In this document: positions 19,131 to 26,778 of the stretch, one piece after another
How the letters are laid out: each line of letters begins with the position of its first letter
Numbering within the stretch: position 1 is the first letter of the stretch
Assembly (NCBI RefSeq): GCF_004923295.1
Contig: NZ_CP039634.1
Coordinates: 949,001-1,013,000 of the forward strand
Direction of reading: 5' to 3'
DNA from: Azospirillum sp. TSH100
Lineage (GTDB): Bacteria > Pseudomonadota > Alphaproteobacteria > Azospirillales > Azospirillaceae
Length of the DNA stretch: 64,000 bases
Made by a program: the position numbers and the translations under genes
Notes under the pieces: generated by a model
What the model was told of the DNA's origin: nothing
Database searches by the model: none
Seen by the model: the letters and a program-made list of their open reading frames with translations, nothing else

Positions 19131-19597
19131 CTGTTGCCGCCATCCGTCTCCATCCCGCCGGTCCGTTGGAGGCCGGCGTGGTCGCGGCGCTGCAGCAGGC
19201 CTGCTTTCCCGACGATCCGTGGGACGAGGCGTCGGTCGCCACCCTGATGACCCCGCCGGCCGGCTTTGCGGTCATCGCGCTCGATGATCAGGACCAGCCG
19301 GTCGGCTTCGTGATGGCCCGCGTCGCGGCGGAGGACGCGGAAATCCTCGCCATCGGGGTGCTGCCGCAGGCCCGCCGCGGCGGGATCGGCCGTCTGCTGG
19401 TGGAGGCAGCAGTCGCCGGATCGAACGACCTGGGCGCGACTGCATTGTTTCTTGAAGTCGCCGAGGATAACCCGGCGGCATGGAGTCTATACAAGGCCAG
19501 TGGCTTTTTTTCCGTCGGTCGCCGCCCCGGATACTACAAACGACCGGACGGACGGGTCGCGGCGCTTGTTCTGCGCCGCAATCTTGACGAGGCATAG
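19127..19597 (+). CDS. rimI: Ribosomal protein S18-alanine N-acetyltransferase RimI
   Basis: Encodes a 156-residue GNAT acetyltransferase expected to acetylate the N-terminal alanine of ribosomal protein S18. The acetyl-CoA pyrophosphate loop QARRGGIGRLL near residue 90 and the motif NPAAWSLYKASGF near 122 are typical of RimI. FLEVAEDNPAA matches the LEVR-like beta strand of the family. Translation is probably coupled to tsaB because the start overlaps its stop. It ends 4 bases from the stop of a convergent TusA-like gene. Confidence 0.93.
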   Translation: MTVAAIRLHPAGPLEAGVVAALQQACFPDDPWDEASVATLMTPPAGFAVIALDDQDQPVGFVMARVAAEDAEILAIGVLPQARRGGIGRLLVEAAVAGSNDLGATALFLEVAEDNPAAWSLYKASGFFSVGRRPGYYKRPDGRVAALVLRRNLDEA

Positions 19598-19600
19598 GGG

Positions 19601-19855
19601 TTAATTTTTCAGCACGATCAGACGGTGGACTCCAGTCGGCTCCTCCATTCGTTCGGGGTGGACAGACAGAATGCTGTGACCCAACTCGATCAAGGATCGT
19701 GGAACGTTTTCCAAGGGTTCACCGGCATTCAGCCGGACTTCGAGGGTCTGCCCGGCGTCCATCCGCTCCACCATCAACTTGGTCTTGACGAAGGTTAACG
19801 GACAAACCTGCGAGGTGATGTCGAGAAACAAGTCTGCGGAGATTTTTTCGGTCAC
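19601..19855 (-). CDS. TusA-family sulfur carrier-like protein
   Basis: Encodes an 84-residue protein of the TusA/YeeD/SirA family. Such proteins carry persulfide sulfur on a cysteine, in tRNA 2-thiolation or other sulfur transfer. The key motif is TSQVCPLTFVKTKL near residue 18, keeping the Cys-Pro; the usual CPxPxxxxK has Thr in place of the second Pro and keeps the Lys. The start is GTG at 19855 with AAAGAGGA 6 bases before it. It is divergent from mucR with 89 bases between them. Which sulfur pathway it serves cannot be told. Confidence 0.87.
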   Translation of the reverse strand: MTEKISADLFLDITSQVCPLTFVKTKLMVERMDAGQTLEVRLNAGEPLENVPRSLIELGHSILSVHPERMEEPTGVHRLIVLKN

Positions 19856-19944
19856 CGATTCCTCTTTGCTCCAAAGGATGGATATTGCACGATGCAGAAA
19901 ACCTCTTTATATGGTGAGGTACGAATGCCGCGGAGCAAGCTTAC

Positions 19945-20358
19945 ATGAGCAACGGGTCCCCTTCCAACGCGCTGTTGTCTCTGACCACGGAGATCGTGGC
20001 GGCGCATGTCTCCAACAATACAGTCGCACTGACCGATCTTCCGACCCTGATCGAGCAGGTCTACAAGTCGCTGGCCAACGTCGGCACCGAACCGGTGGTG
20101 GCGGAGGAGCGGCCGCAGCCTGCGGTGCCGATCAAGAAGTCTGTCACACCGGACTATATTGTGTGCCTGGAAGACGGCAAGAAGCTGAAGATGCTGAAGC
20201 GCCATCTCAAGACGGCGTACAATATGACTCCAGAAGAATACCGCGACCGCTGGGGCCTGCCGACCGACTACCCGATGGTCGCGCCGAACTATGCCCGCCA
20301 GCGCAGCTCGCTGGCCAAGCAGATCGGCCTGGGCACCCGCGCCCGCCGCGGCGCCTGA
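19945..20358 (+). CDS. MucR/Ros family transcriptional regulator
   Basis: Encodes a 137-residue regulator of the Ros/MucR family, which in alphaproteobacteria binds AT-rich promoters and controls exopolysaccharide, motility and symbiosis or virulence genes. The core zinc-finger-like region is YIVCLEDGKKLKMLKRHLKT (about 76-95), followed by NMTPEEYRDRWGLP and a basic tail. One of the usual cysteines is Asp (CLED) and the second histidine of HLxTH is Ala (HLKTAY), variations seen in parts of this family. GGAGC lies 7 bases before the ATG. It is a single gene followed by a 400-base gap. Confidence 0.93.
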   Translation: MSNGSPSNALLSLTTEIVAAHVSNNTVALTDLPTLIEQVYKSLANVGTEPVVAEERPQPAVPIKKSVTPDYIVCLEDGKKLKMLKRHLKTAYNMTPEEYRDRWGLPTDYPMVAPNYARQRSSLAKQIGLGTRARRGA

Positions 20359-20757
20359 GGAATGGGGTTCCCGCAGGGCGGATTGGTGCCGTGACGGTGC
20401 CGCCGCCCGTTCCCGCGTTTTTCCTCTGCCGGCCCGTGTTCGTCGTGCCCTGCTTTCACCGTGGGTATCCAGCCACCAGGGTCATACGGATGCCGCCACA
20501 CTCTCCGGCGCTCCGAAATCCGGAAATCAAAACTCGCGCATGCCGATCTGCTGCCGGCCCTACCGTCCGCTGACCGCACCTCGCGATGTCGGCTACGATG
20601 TCGGTTGACCGGCAACCGGCGGATCGTGTTATGCCTTGTGGTGCGCGCGACTCTGTCGTCCCGACCCGGCCGCCGGACTTGGCCGCCGTGACCCGGCGGT
20701 GGCAGGTGGGCGTGGCGCCCATACCATCGTCCCGAACCATCGCAGCGGACCGTCGAC
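20359..20757. other. olsB: Intergenic region before olsB
   Basis: No gene-like frame with native codon use is seen in these 399 bases. A weak promoter candidate for olsB is TTGACC at 20605-20610 with TATGCC at 20630-20635 (19-base spacing), about 120 bases before the gene. Nothing else structured is evident. Confidence 0.35.
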
Positions 20758-21660
20758 ATGGCTGATGCAAGCTTGGACCAGCCGGGCCTGACCCGGACGA
20801 GCCCGGAGCGGCGCGAGGCGTCCGCACCCGATGCACCCGATGTGATTGGGTCCGGTGGCGAAAGGCTGGCGGACGGCATTCGCCTGGGCACGCTGGAGGT
20901 GCGGCTGGCCCGCTCCGCCGAGGAGATCGACTGGGCGCAGGCCCTGCGCTACCGCGTCTTCTATGAAGAGATGGCGGCGGTCCCTTCTCCGGCGATGCAG
21001 GCCCAGGGCCGCGATTTCGACGATTACGACGGCGTCGCCGACCATCTGCTGGTCATCGACCATGCCCGAGGCAACGGTCCCGACATGGTGGTCGGAACCT
21101 ACCGCCTGATCCGCCGTCCTGCCGCCGAGAAGGTTGGCCGCTTCTATTCCAGCGACGAATACGACATCAGCCGCCTCGCCAGCTATCCCGGCGAGGTGCT
21201 GGAGCTGGGGCGGTCCTGCGTCGATGCCGGCTATCGGTCGCGCGGCAGCATGCAGCTGCTGTGGCAGGGCATCGCCGCCTATGTGTTCCAGCACGACATC
21301 GCCCTCATGTTCGGCTGTGCCAGCCTGCCCGGCACCGACCCGGATGCGCTGGCCGAGCCGCTGTCCTACCTCTACCACCACCATCTGGCCCCAACGGATC
21401 TGCGGGCGACGGCGCTGCCGGAACGCTTCGTCTCGCTGGACCGGATGCCGAAGGACCAGATCGATCCGCGGCGGGCGCTGAACATTCTTCCGCCGCTGAT
21501 CAAGGGCTATCTGCGGCTGGGTGGTTTCATCGGCGACGGTGCCGTGATCGATCACCAGTTCAACACCACCGACGTCTGCATCGTGGTGAAGACCGATCTG
21601 ATCACCGACAAATACGCCAAGCATTACGAACGTCGCAGCCGCGACAGCCAAGCCGGCTGA
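20758..21660 (+). CDS. olsB: Ornithine-acyl-ACP N-acyltransferase OlsB
   Basis: Encodes a 300-residue GNAT-like acyltransferase that attaches a 3-hydroxyacyl chain from ACP to the alpha-amino group of ornithine, giving lyso-ornithine lipid, the first step to phosphate-free ornithine lipids. Typical segments are QALRYRVFYEEM near residue 62, ADHLLVIDHARG near 98, GTYRLIRR near 113 and ELGRSCVDAGYRSRG near 150. The first 40 residues are extra and unstructured-looking. It lies 7 bases before the olsA gene, forming the classic two-gene pathway. In many bacteria this is induced by phosphate limitation; no Pho box was identified here. Confidence 0.9.
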   Translation: MADASLDQPGLTRTSPERREASAPDAPDVIGSGGERLADGIRLGTLEVRLARSAEEIDWAQALRYRVFYEEMAAVPSPAMQAQGRDFDDYDGVADHLLVIDHARGNGPDMVVGTYRLIRRPAAEKVGRFYSSDEYDISRLASYPGEVLELGRSCVDAGYRSRGSMQLLWQGIAAYVFQHDIALMFGCASLPGTDPDALAEPLSYLYHHHLAPTDLRATALPERFVSLDRMPKDQIDPRRALNILPPLIKGYLRLGGFIGDGAVIDHQFNTTDVCIVVKTDLITDKYAKHYERRSRDSQAG

Positions 21661-21667
21661 GACGGTC

Positions 21668-22534
21668 ATGACCCGCACCGCCCGCGCCCTGGGCTCCTCC
21701 GGCCGCGGCGCCCTGCGCCTGACGCTCTATCTGCTGTGGACGCTGCTGCTGATCCCGCTGCAGGCCCTTGCGGTGGCCCGTGGCTGGCGGCTGCGCAGCA
21801 CCCTGCCAGCGTTCTATCACCGGGTCTGCGCCCGTTTGATCGGGCTTGATGTGGTCGTGCGTGGCCAGCGGGTGGCCGACGGGCCGGTGCTGTTCGTCTC
21901 CAACCACTCCTCATACATGGACATCACGGTGCTGGGCTCGCGGATCCCCGGCTCGTTCATCGCCAAGTCGGAGGTCGGGTCCTGGCCCTTTTTCGGCCTG
22001 CTGGCCCGGCTTCAGCGTACGGTGTTCGTGGAGCGCAAGGCCCGCACTTCGGTCGACAAGCAGCGCGACGACATTGGCAGCCGTCTGGACTCCGGCGACA
22101 GCCTGATCCTGTTTCCGGAGGGGACATCCAGCGACGGCAACCGTACCCTGCCCTTCAAGACCGCCCTGTTCGCCGTCGCCGCGCGCCGCATCGACGGCCG
22201 CCCGCTGACGGTCCAGCCGGTCAGCGTCGCCGCCACGCGGCTGGACGGCATCCCGATGGGCTTCGCCTTCCGTCCCTTCTATGCCTGGTACGGCGACATG
22301 GATCTGGCGCCGCACCTGTGGCAGGCCTTCCGCCTGGGCGGCATGACGGTGGAGGTCGAGTTCCATCCCCCGGTGACCATCGACGGTTTCAGCAGTCGTA
22401 AGGCCTTGGCCGAGCATTGTCAGCGCGTGATCGCTGACGGCGTCGCCCGTGCAATTTCCGGCCGTCCCGCCGCTCCCGTCACGGTGCCGGAGGCCACATC
22501 GCCGGCCACCGTTCCCACCACTGCGAGTGCTTGA
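21668..22534 (+). CDS. olsA: Lyso-ornithine lipid O-acyltransferase OlsA (PlsC family)
   Basis: Encodes a 288-residue PlsC-type acyltransferase that should complete ornithine lipid by O-acylating lyso-ornithine lipid; a second role as 1-acylglycerol-3-phosphate acyltransferase is possible. An N-terminal hydrophobic segment (about 12-38) anchors it in the inner membrane. Catalytic motif NHSSYMD (HX4D variant) lies near residue 78 and the substrate motif FPEGTSSDGNRTLPFK near 150. The tail after about residue 262 is Ala/Pro/Thr-rich. Its place directly after olsB supports the OlsA name. Confidence 0.9.
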   Translation: MTRTARALGSSGRGALRLTLYLLWTLLLIPLQALAVARGWRLRSTLPAFYHRVCARLIGLDVVVRGQRVADGPVLFVSNHSSYMDITVLGSRIPGSFIAKSEVGSWPFFGLLARLQRTVFVERKARTSVDKQRDDIGSRLDSGDSLILFPEGTSSDGNRTLPFKTALFAVAARRIDGRPLTVQPVSVAATRLDGIPMGFAFRPFYAWYGDMDLAPHLWQAFRLGGMTVEVEFHPPVTIDGFSSRKALAEHCQRVIADGVARAISGRPAAPVTVPEATSPATVPTTASA

Positions 22535-22581
22535 TTCCGCTCTTGTATCCGCTGCGGCAGTCGCCTATAAACAGCGGGCGC

Positions 22582-22655
22582 GCGGGTGTAGCTCAATGGT
22601 AGAGCAGAAGCTTCCCAAGCTTACGACGAGGGTTCGATTCCCTTCACCCGCTCCA
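22582..22655 (+). tRNA. tRNA-Gly (anticodon CCC)
   Basis: The 74 bases fold as a tRNA: acceptor stem GCGGGTG/CACCCGC, D arm GCTC...GAGC, anticodon arm with loop TTCCCAA giving anticodon CCC, and T arm GAGGG-TTCGATT-CCCTT. CCA is encoded. The outer pair of the anticodon stem is a G-A mismatch. It reads GGG codons. It lies 48 bases after olsA. No duplicated 3' end that would mark an integrated element was found nearby. Confidence 0.97.
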
Positions 22656-22873
22656 AACGCCATGTAGTTGCATGGCATCCGGCTTCTCGCCGAGGACCTC
22701 CCAAGAAAATCCGAAATTTGAAGGACGGGCGTTCGTGCCGATGGGCACGGCCGGCGGGTTCCAATGGCCGCTCTCTTTTGCGTTGACGGTTCGCCGATGG
22801 CGCAATTGCTTGAGAAGCCCTGATCTCTGAAGCTTGGCGGCATTGTCCGTCATCCAGAGGGAGGGAACCGCCC

Positions 22874-23122
22874 ATGCCGCCGATCGAAAGAGCCCGCAGA
22901 CTGAGCCGGTCCCTTCAGGCGCGCTTCCGCATCGACCTGTTCTCTGCTCTGGTGGAGCGCGAGTTTGAGCGGCGCCTTGCGGACGCTATCCTGGAGGCTG
23001 AACGCGAGGCCTACCAGCGCGGGCGTGAAGAGGCGCAGATGGGGCTGGCTGCCGGTGTGGTCAGTCCATCTCCGCGGCCGGAAGCGACGGTACGGCCGGA
23101 CGCCCCGTCCATGACCATGTAA
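22874..23122 (+). CDS. Small basic/acidic helical hypothetical protein (82 aa)
   Basis: I do not recognise a family. The product is highly charged and likely one long helix through residue 60 (RARRLSRSLQARFRIDL, then VEREFERRLADAILEAE), followed by a Pro-rich tail. AGGGAGGGAA lies 6-15 bases before the ATG at 22874, a strong ribosome site. The last 62 bases overlap, in antisense, the end of a small zinc-finger-like gene on the other strand. Codon use looks native. Confidence 0.65.
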   Translation: MPPIERARRLSRSLQARFRIDLFSALVEREFERRLADAILEAEREAYQRGREEAQMGLAAGVVSPSPRPEATVRPDAPSMTM

Positions 23123-23336
23123 GGCCGGCGCGCTCTGCGCAGGCATAATGCCAGGGGCTCTGGTCGCCATGACCGGCCCAATGGGGGTCGCCGGCGCGGA
23201 TCGGCCGTCCACAGGAACAGCACAGCGGTCCGTTGCGGACGGCACGTCCACCGTGGGCGCGCGATACGCCGGTCTTGGCCGACTTCGGCTTCGGTTCCCA
23301 GCCCAATGAGGCGGGATGCCGTCCATACTGCGCCAT
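23061..23336 (-). CDS. Small protein with CxxC...HxxC zinc-finger-like centre (91 aa)
   Basis: I do not know this protein. It has C-x2-C in CCSCGRPIRAGDPHW (about residues 44-58) and H-x2-C in SPWHYACAE (about 68-75). This spacing resembles PARP- or LIM-type zinc fingers, in which a WHxxC-like segment closes the metal site. The basic N-terminus (EPKPKSAKTGVSRAHGGR) may bind nucleic acid. GGGGGAACC lies before the ATG at 23336. Codon use is native. Its 3' end overlaps the convergent 82-residue gene by 62 bases. Function is not inferable beyond possible metal and nucleic-acid binding. Confidence 0.6.
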   Translation of the reverse strand: MAQYGRHPASLGWEPKPKSAKTGVSRAHGGRAVRNGPLCCSCGRPIRAGDPHWAGHGDQSPWHYACAERAGLTWSWTGRPAVPSLPAAEMD

Positions 23337-23962
23337 GATGGTTCCCCCAGTTCGCACAGATTGCGTACTCACAGATTGCGGATGATCCCCCGATCCCGGT
23401 CCGGCCCGCATCGTTGAAGACATGCCGATAAGAATGCCGCCGTGACGGGGCGAGAATGCCGTCCGACACCGCCGTTGCCAACGGCAAGGATGGACAGGTT
23501 CCAACCCGAAATCGCCTGGCTTCAGCCTGCCAAATCTTTCAAAGCCTTTTTCAGATGCAGAGCTGGTTCATTAAGAATTTACAATAATAACGGTAATGCT
23601 TACGTAATATGCGCCATTGAAACGCCGAAATTTCGGGAGTTTTCCGTCAATAGTCTTTCTATGTATTTTCGATTATATGGAATTTAACGAATAATTAATG
23701 AGTCTGGACTGGCATCCGCCATCTTTCATGCACTGCAGCATGCGCTTCATGCGAAAGCGTTTCATGACGGGATTTCCTCTCGATTATGTTTCGACCTTCA
23801 CGGATCACTCCTTTACTCTTTCGCCGGTCGTTGCGGCCGGCATTGCCGGGCCGGTCCGCCACAGACCTGTCGCTGTCGGGTTGCTCCCGCCGGGAGATGG
23901 GAACATTCAGCCCCACGGCAGGGTTGTGGCAGCGTAAGGGACGCATGGGAGGACCTGCCGCC
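23337..23962. other. Long AT-rich intergenic region
   Basis: These 626 bases hold no convincing gene. From about 23530 to 23800 base composition drops sharply in G+C. Perfect palindromes include TTACGTAA (23600-23607) and CCGAAATTTCGG (23625-23636). A CGCTT...AAGCG repeat sits near 23733-23760. This composition is like a silenced or regulator-bound promoter region, and it precedes the four-helix-bundle gene at 23963. Confidence 0.5.
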
Positions 23963-24406
23963 ATGGAAAAGGATGAGATCGTCGATACCCTCAACGAGCT
24001 GATCCGCATCGTCGAGGACAGCCACGAAGGCTATCGGCAGGCCGCCGAATCCGCTGAGGACGAGGATTTGAAGGCGCTGTTCAACGATCTCGCCGCCCAG
24101 CGCGGCGCCATCGTGCGCGAGATCCAGCGGCTGGTCGCCGAACAGGGCGGCGCACCGGACATGGGCGGCACCATGCTGGGCGGGGCCCACCGCTTCTTCC
24201 TGGAACTGAAGTCGGCCGTGCTTGGCCATGACCGCGCCGCCATCATCACCGAGGTCGAACGTGGCGAGAGCGAATGCCTGCGCCGTTATGACGAGGCGAT
24301 GGCGAAGGAGCTTCCCCTGCCCATCACCGCGGTGATCGCCCAGCATCTTGACCGCATCCGTGTCGACCGCGACCGCATGGCGGCCCTGCGTGGGGTGGTG
24401 GCATGA
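23963..24406 (+). CDS. PA2169/DUF2383 family four-helix-bundle protein
   Basis: Encodes a 147-residue ferritin-like helical bundle of the DUF2383 type, known from stress- and starvation-associated operons. Marks are NELIRIVEDSHEGYRQAAESAED (helix 1; given here only in outline), a mid-protein GGTMLGGAHRFFLELK, and ECLRRYDEAMAKELP in helix 3. No obvious diiron ExxH pair is complete: a His occurs at positions about 21 and 75, so metal binding is uncertain. GGGAGGA lies 10 bases before the ATG at 23963. The promoter probably lies in the AT-rich region upstream. Confidence 0.8.
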   Translation: MEKDEIVDTLNELIRIVEDSHEGYRQAAESAEDEDLKALFNDLAAQRGAIVREIQRLVAEQGGAPDMGGTMLGGAHRFFLELKSAVLGHDRAAIITEVERGESECLRRYDEAMAKELPLPITAVIAQHLDRIRVDRDRMAALRGVVA

Positions 24407-24558
24407 TGGTGCGTCGCAGCATTGCGGGTGTGGAAAAGCGGGCGTAGGCTTTTTCCGGTGGCTGCAAGGAATTGGCACGGCCGAAAGGCTGTGGCGTGCA
24501 GTCCCTGCCGATCATCCGGTCCCAATGCCGGATGTCCACTCCATCTGGACATGGATTG

Positions 24559-24798
24559 ATGAACAGCGACAAAGCGAAGAACGCAGACCCGGTTGGCAAC
24601 GATCTGGTGACGAAGGGTGCTTTCGCCCTGTACCGCGCCGAGAACGCCCACCGTGTGTCCGAGTTCAAGAAGTCCCAGAATGCCGAGGCGGCGATCGCCG
24701 CCGATTTCGACGCCTACCGCACCCGTTATCTGCGGAAATTCAAGGATATCTTCGACAGCCTGTCCGAACAGGGCCTGACCGTCACCCGCGCGGTGTGA
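24559..24798 (+). CDS. Small charged hypothetical protein (79 aa)
   Basis: I do not recognise a family. From the ATG at 24559 the product begins MNSDKAKNADPVGND and is mostly helical and charged, with several Lys and Arg (RVSEFKKSQNAEAAIAADF, then TRYLRKFKDIFDSLSEQG). No membrane segment. Codon use is native. The start is uncertain because no strong ribosome site is seen; an ATG at 24532 is also in frame. It lies 152 bases after the four-helix-bundle gene. Confidence 0.55.
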   Translation: MNSDKAKNADPVGNDLVTKGAFALYRAENAHRVSEFKKSQNAEAAIAADFDAYRTRYLRKFKDIFDSLSEQGLTVTRAV

Positions 24799-24985
24799 CC
24801 GTCGTCGAGCCGGCGCCCGGTCCGGACAGCCGGTTCAGACATGGACCGGGCCGGCGCCTGCCTTCCTGATCCTGTCTTTTCCGATCCATCCTCCCTGCGG
24901 CAAGCCATCTGCGTCGGCGGATTGGAGGCGGATCCGGGTTTGAAACGAATGGGAAAGCCGCGGGGCCGCCGCTATACTGGGCGGC

Positions 24986-26752
24986 ATGGCCCGTATGCTG
25001 TTCCTCCGCGACATCGATGCCGACGTGCAACTGCGCTGCCGCGCCTGCGGGCATGGCGGCGTTCTGCCCCGTGCCATGCTCGAGCGGCGCTTCGGCCCCA
25101 ATTACCCCGTCCTGTCGATTGCGCCGCATTACCGTTGCTCGCGCTGCGACTCCCGCGACATCGAAAGCCGGCCGATCCTGGTCGTCCCGCAGGATGTTGT
25201 CCAAGCCCCCACGGCGGACGAACCGTCCTTCGATGCGCCGCTTGCTGCGCTGAACGGGCTGCTCGCCTCCTTGCGTGGTGACAGCGGTCCGGACAGGCGG
25301 ACTGCGGACACCGAACTGCCTGTCCCTCCGCCCCCCCTTCCCCCCGATCCTGCACCAGTCCGTGGCAAGCCGGTGTCGGAGCTTCCGCTGTCCGATCTCG
25401 TCGCCGATGGTCCGGGAGATGGAAGGGCCGAACCCTTGTGGGAGCCGGTTTCGCTCGCCGACATGGCGGCCCGGCTTGGCAGCACCTCGCCGCCCGACGA
25501 TTGGGACGATGAACCGTCCGTGGGCCCGTCGTCTTCAAGCGAGGCCAAGGCACCGGCCAATGACGAGCGGTCGGAACCCGTCCGCGTCGACGTCTCTGAA
25601 GACGGCGACCCCGAAGATGGCGATGACGAGACGCTGATGGCGATGCGCCGGCTTCTGGCGCAGGCCTACGGTTCAGACGATGAACCGGAGGACGGGCGGG
25701 AGGGCCTTGTGCCGAAGTCCTCCGCCGGACGCACGGCGAGCCTTGCCGATCATCGTCAGTCCGGGGGCGATTTCTCCGGTGACGAGCCTGTCCCAGGCCC
25801 CTGCCATGACGAGGAAGAACCGCCGGCATTCTCTCACAAGGTCCTGGTGCGCAGGGACTTTGAGGACGACTGGAGCGATGGCGACGGCGATACCGGCGCT
25901 GATCCCTGGCGGATGGACTCCGGGGATGACAATCCCGAGGATGGGTTTGACGATGGGGAGCCGGACGGCGATGAACCGTCGGAAGAAGAGATCCTGTCCT
26001 TCGCCATCCGCGACCCGGAAAAGCCCGCCCCTGCCCTCCGTTCGGCCAAGCCGGCGCCGTTGCCTCCTGCCGAACCGCTCGATTTCGATCAACATCGCGC
26101 CGAACGCCGTGCCCAACGCCCGCCCCCACCGCCGGAGGACGAGGAAGGCTTTGATCGCACCCTTGCCGCCTTGCGGTCGATGATCGAGGATGCGGCGAAC
26201 GAGCCCGAGGAGGAGGATGCTCCCTTTCCGCCGCATAAGGCCGCGCGCAGTTCGGCGGCGAAGTCCGTGGACAAGCCTGCCCTTCGCGAGGAAGAAGCCG
26301 ATGCGGCGCACGGCCGGAATGAGGATGAGTGGTCCTTGCCCGCCGGTTGGGGCGAGCCCGACCCGGCGCCGGCACCTGCCGCTCCCGAGCTAGCCTCTGA
26401 GCCGGATCCGGCACCTGCCGGGCGCCGCTCCGCCCAGGAACGCGAGATCGAGGAGGCGATGAAGGCCCTGCGCGGGCTGATCGAGGACGAGGCGCAGCCG
26501 GATCTCCCGGCGCCGCAACCTCCGCCACCCCAGCCGAAACCCCGCGCCGGCAAGGCGCGTCCGGGCCGTGGCGGCCCGGCTGCACCGGATGCCGGCCGGC
26601 CGCATGGCTTTCAGGCGCCGGATGCTTCGCCGTCAACCGACTTTCCGGATGAGGCCAAGCCCGGTAAGCCCCGCAGCGAGCCGACGCCGCTCAGCAAGAC
26701 CATCGCCGCGCTGCGTGGCATGCTGGAACTGGACGGCCGTCGCAAGCGCTGA
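24986..26752 (+). CDS. Zinc-ribbon protein with five repeated ALRG-like helical motifs in acidic linkers
   Basis: Encodes 588 residues that I cannot assign to a named function. Residues 1-63 form a zinc ribbon with C18-x2-C21 and C51-x2-C54. The rest is acidic, Pro-rich and low in hydrophobic residues, so probably disordered. Five short hydrophobic motifs interrupt it: LAALNGLL (86-93), LMAMRRLL (217-224), LAALRSMI (393-400), MKALRGLI (492-499) and IAALRGML (573-580). They share the pattern hydrophobic-x-A-L-R-G-hydrophobic-hydrophobic and look like repeated docking helices. No Shine-Dalgarno precedes the ATG; TATACT at 24973-24978 could be a -10 box for a nearly leaderless mRNA, or translation starts at the ATG at 24995. 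Confidence 0.8.
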   Translation: MARMLFLRDIDADVQLRCRACGHGGVLPRAMLERRFGPNYPVLSIAPHYRCSRCDSRDIESRPILVVPQDVVQAPTADEPSFDAPLAALNGLLASLRGDSGPDRRTADTELPVPPPPLPPDPAPVRGKPVSELPLSDLVADGPGDGRAEPLWEPVSLADMAARLGSTSPPDDWDDEPSVGPSSSSEAKAPANDERSEPVRVDVSEDGDPEDGDDETLMAMRRLLAQAYGSDDEPEDGREGLVPKSSAGRTASLADHRQSGGDFSGDEPVPGPCHDEEEPPAFSHKVLVRRDFEDDWSDGDGDTGADPWRMDSGDDNPEDGFDDGEPDGDEPSEEEILSFAIRDPEKPAPALRSAKPAPLPPAEPLDFDQHRAERRAQRPPPPPEDEEGFDRTLAALRSMIEDAANEPEEEDAPFPPHKAARSSAAKSVDKPALREEEADAAHGRNEDEWSLPAGWGEPDPAPAPAAPELASEPDPAPAGRRSAQEREIEEAMKALRGLIEDEAQPDLPAPQPPPPQPKPRAGKARPGRGGPAAPDAGRPHGFQAPDASPSTDFPDEAKPGKPRSEPTPLSKTIAALRGMLELDGRRKR

Positions 26753-26778
26753 CGGCCGGCCTTTCCAACCGCCCCCGC

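Noticed and set aside
24815..24851. Terminator between the 79-residue gene and the zinc-ribbon gene
   Set aside because: GCCCGGTCC and GGACCGGGC form only 9 pairs with a 19-base loop and no T tract follows; kept out of the feature list.
22582..24986. Genomic island integrated at tRNA-Gly
   Set aside because: Small unknown genes and an AT-rich patch follow the tRNA, but there is no integrase, no repeated tRNA 3' end and no mobility gene.
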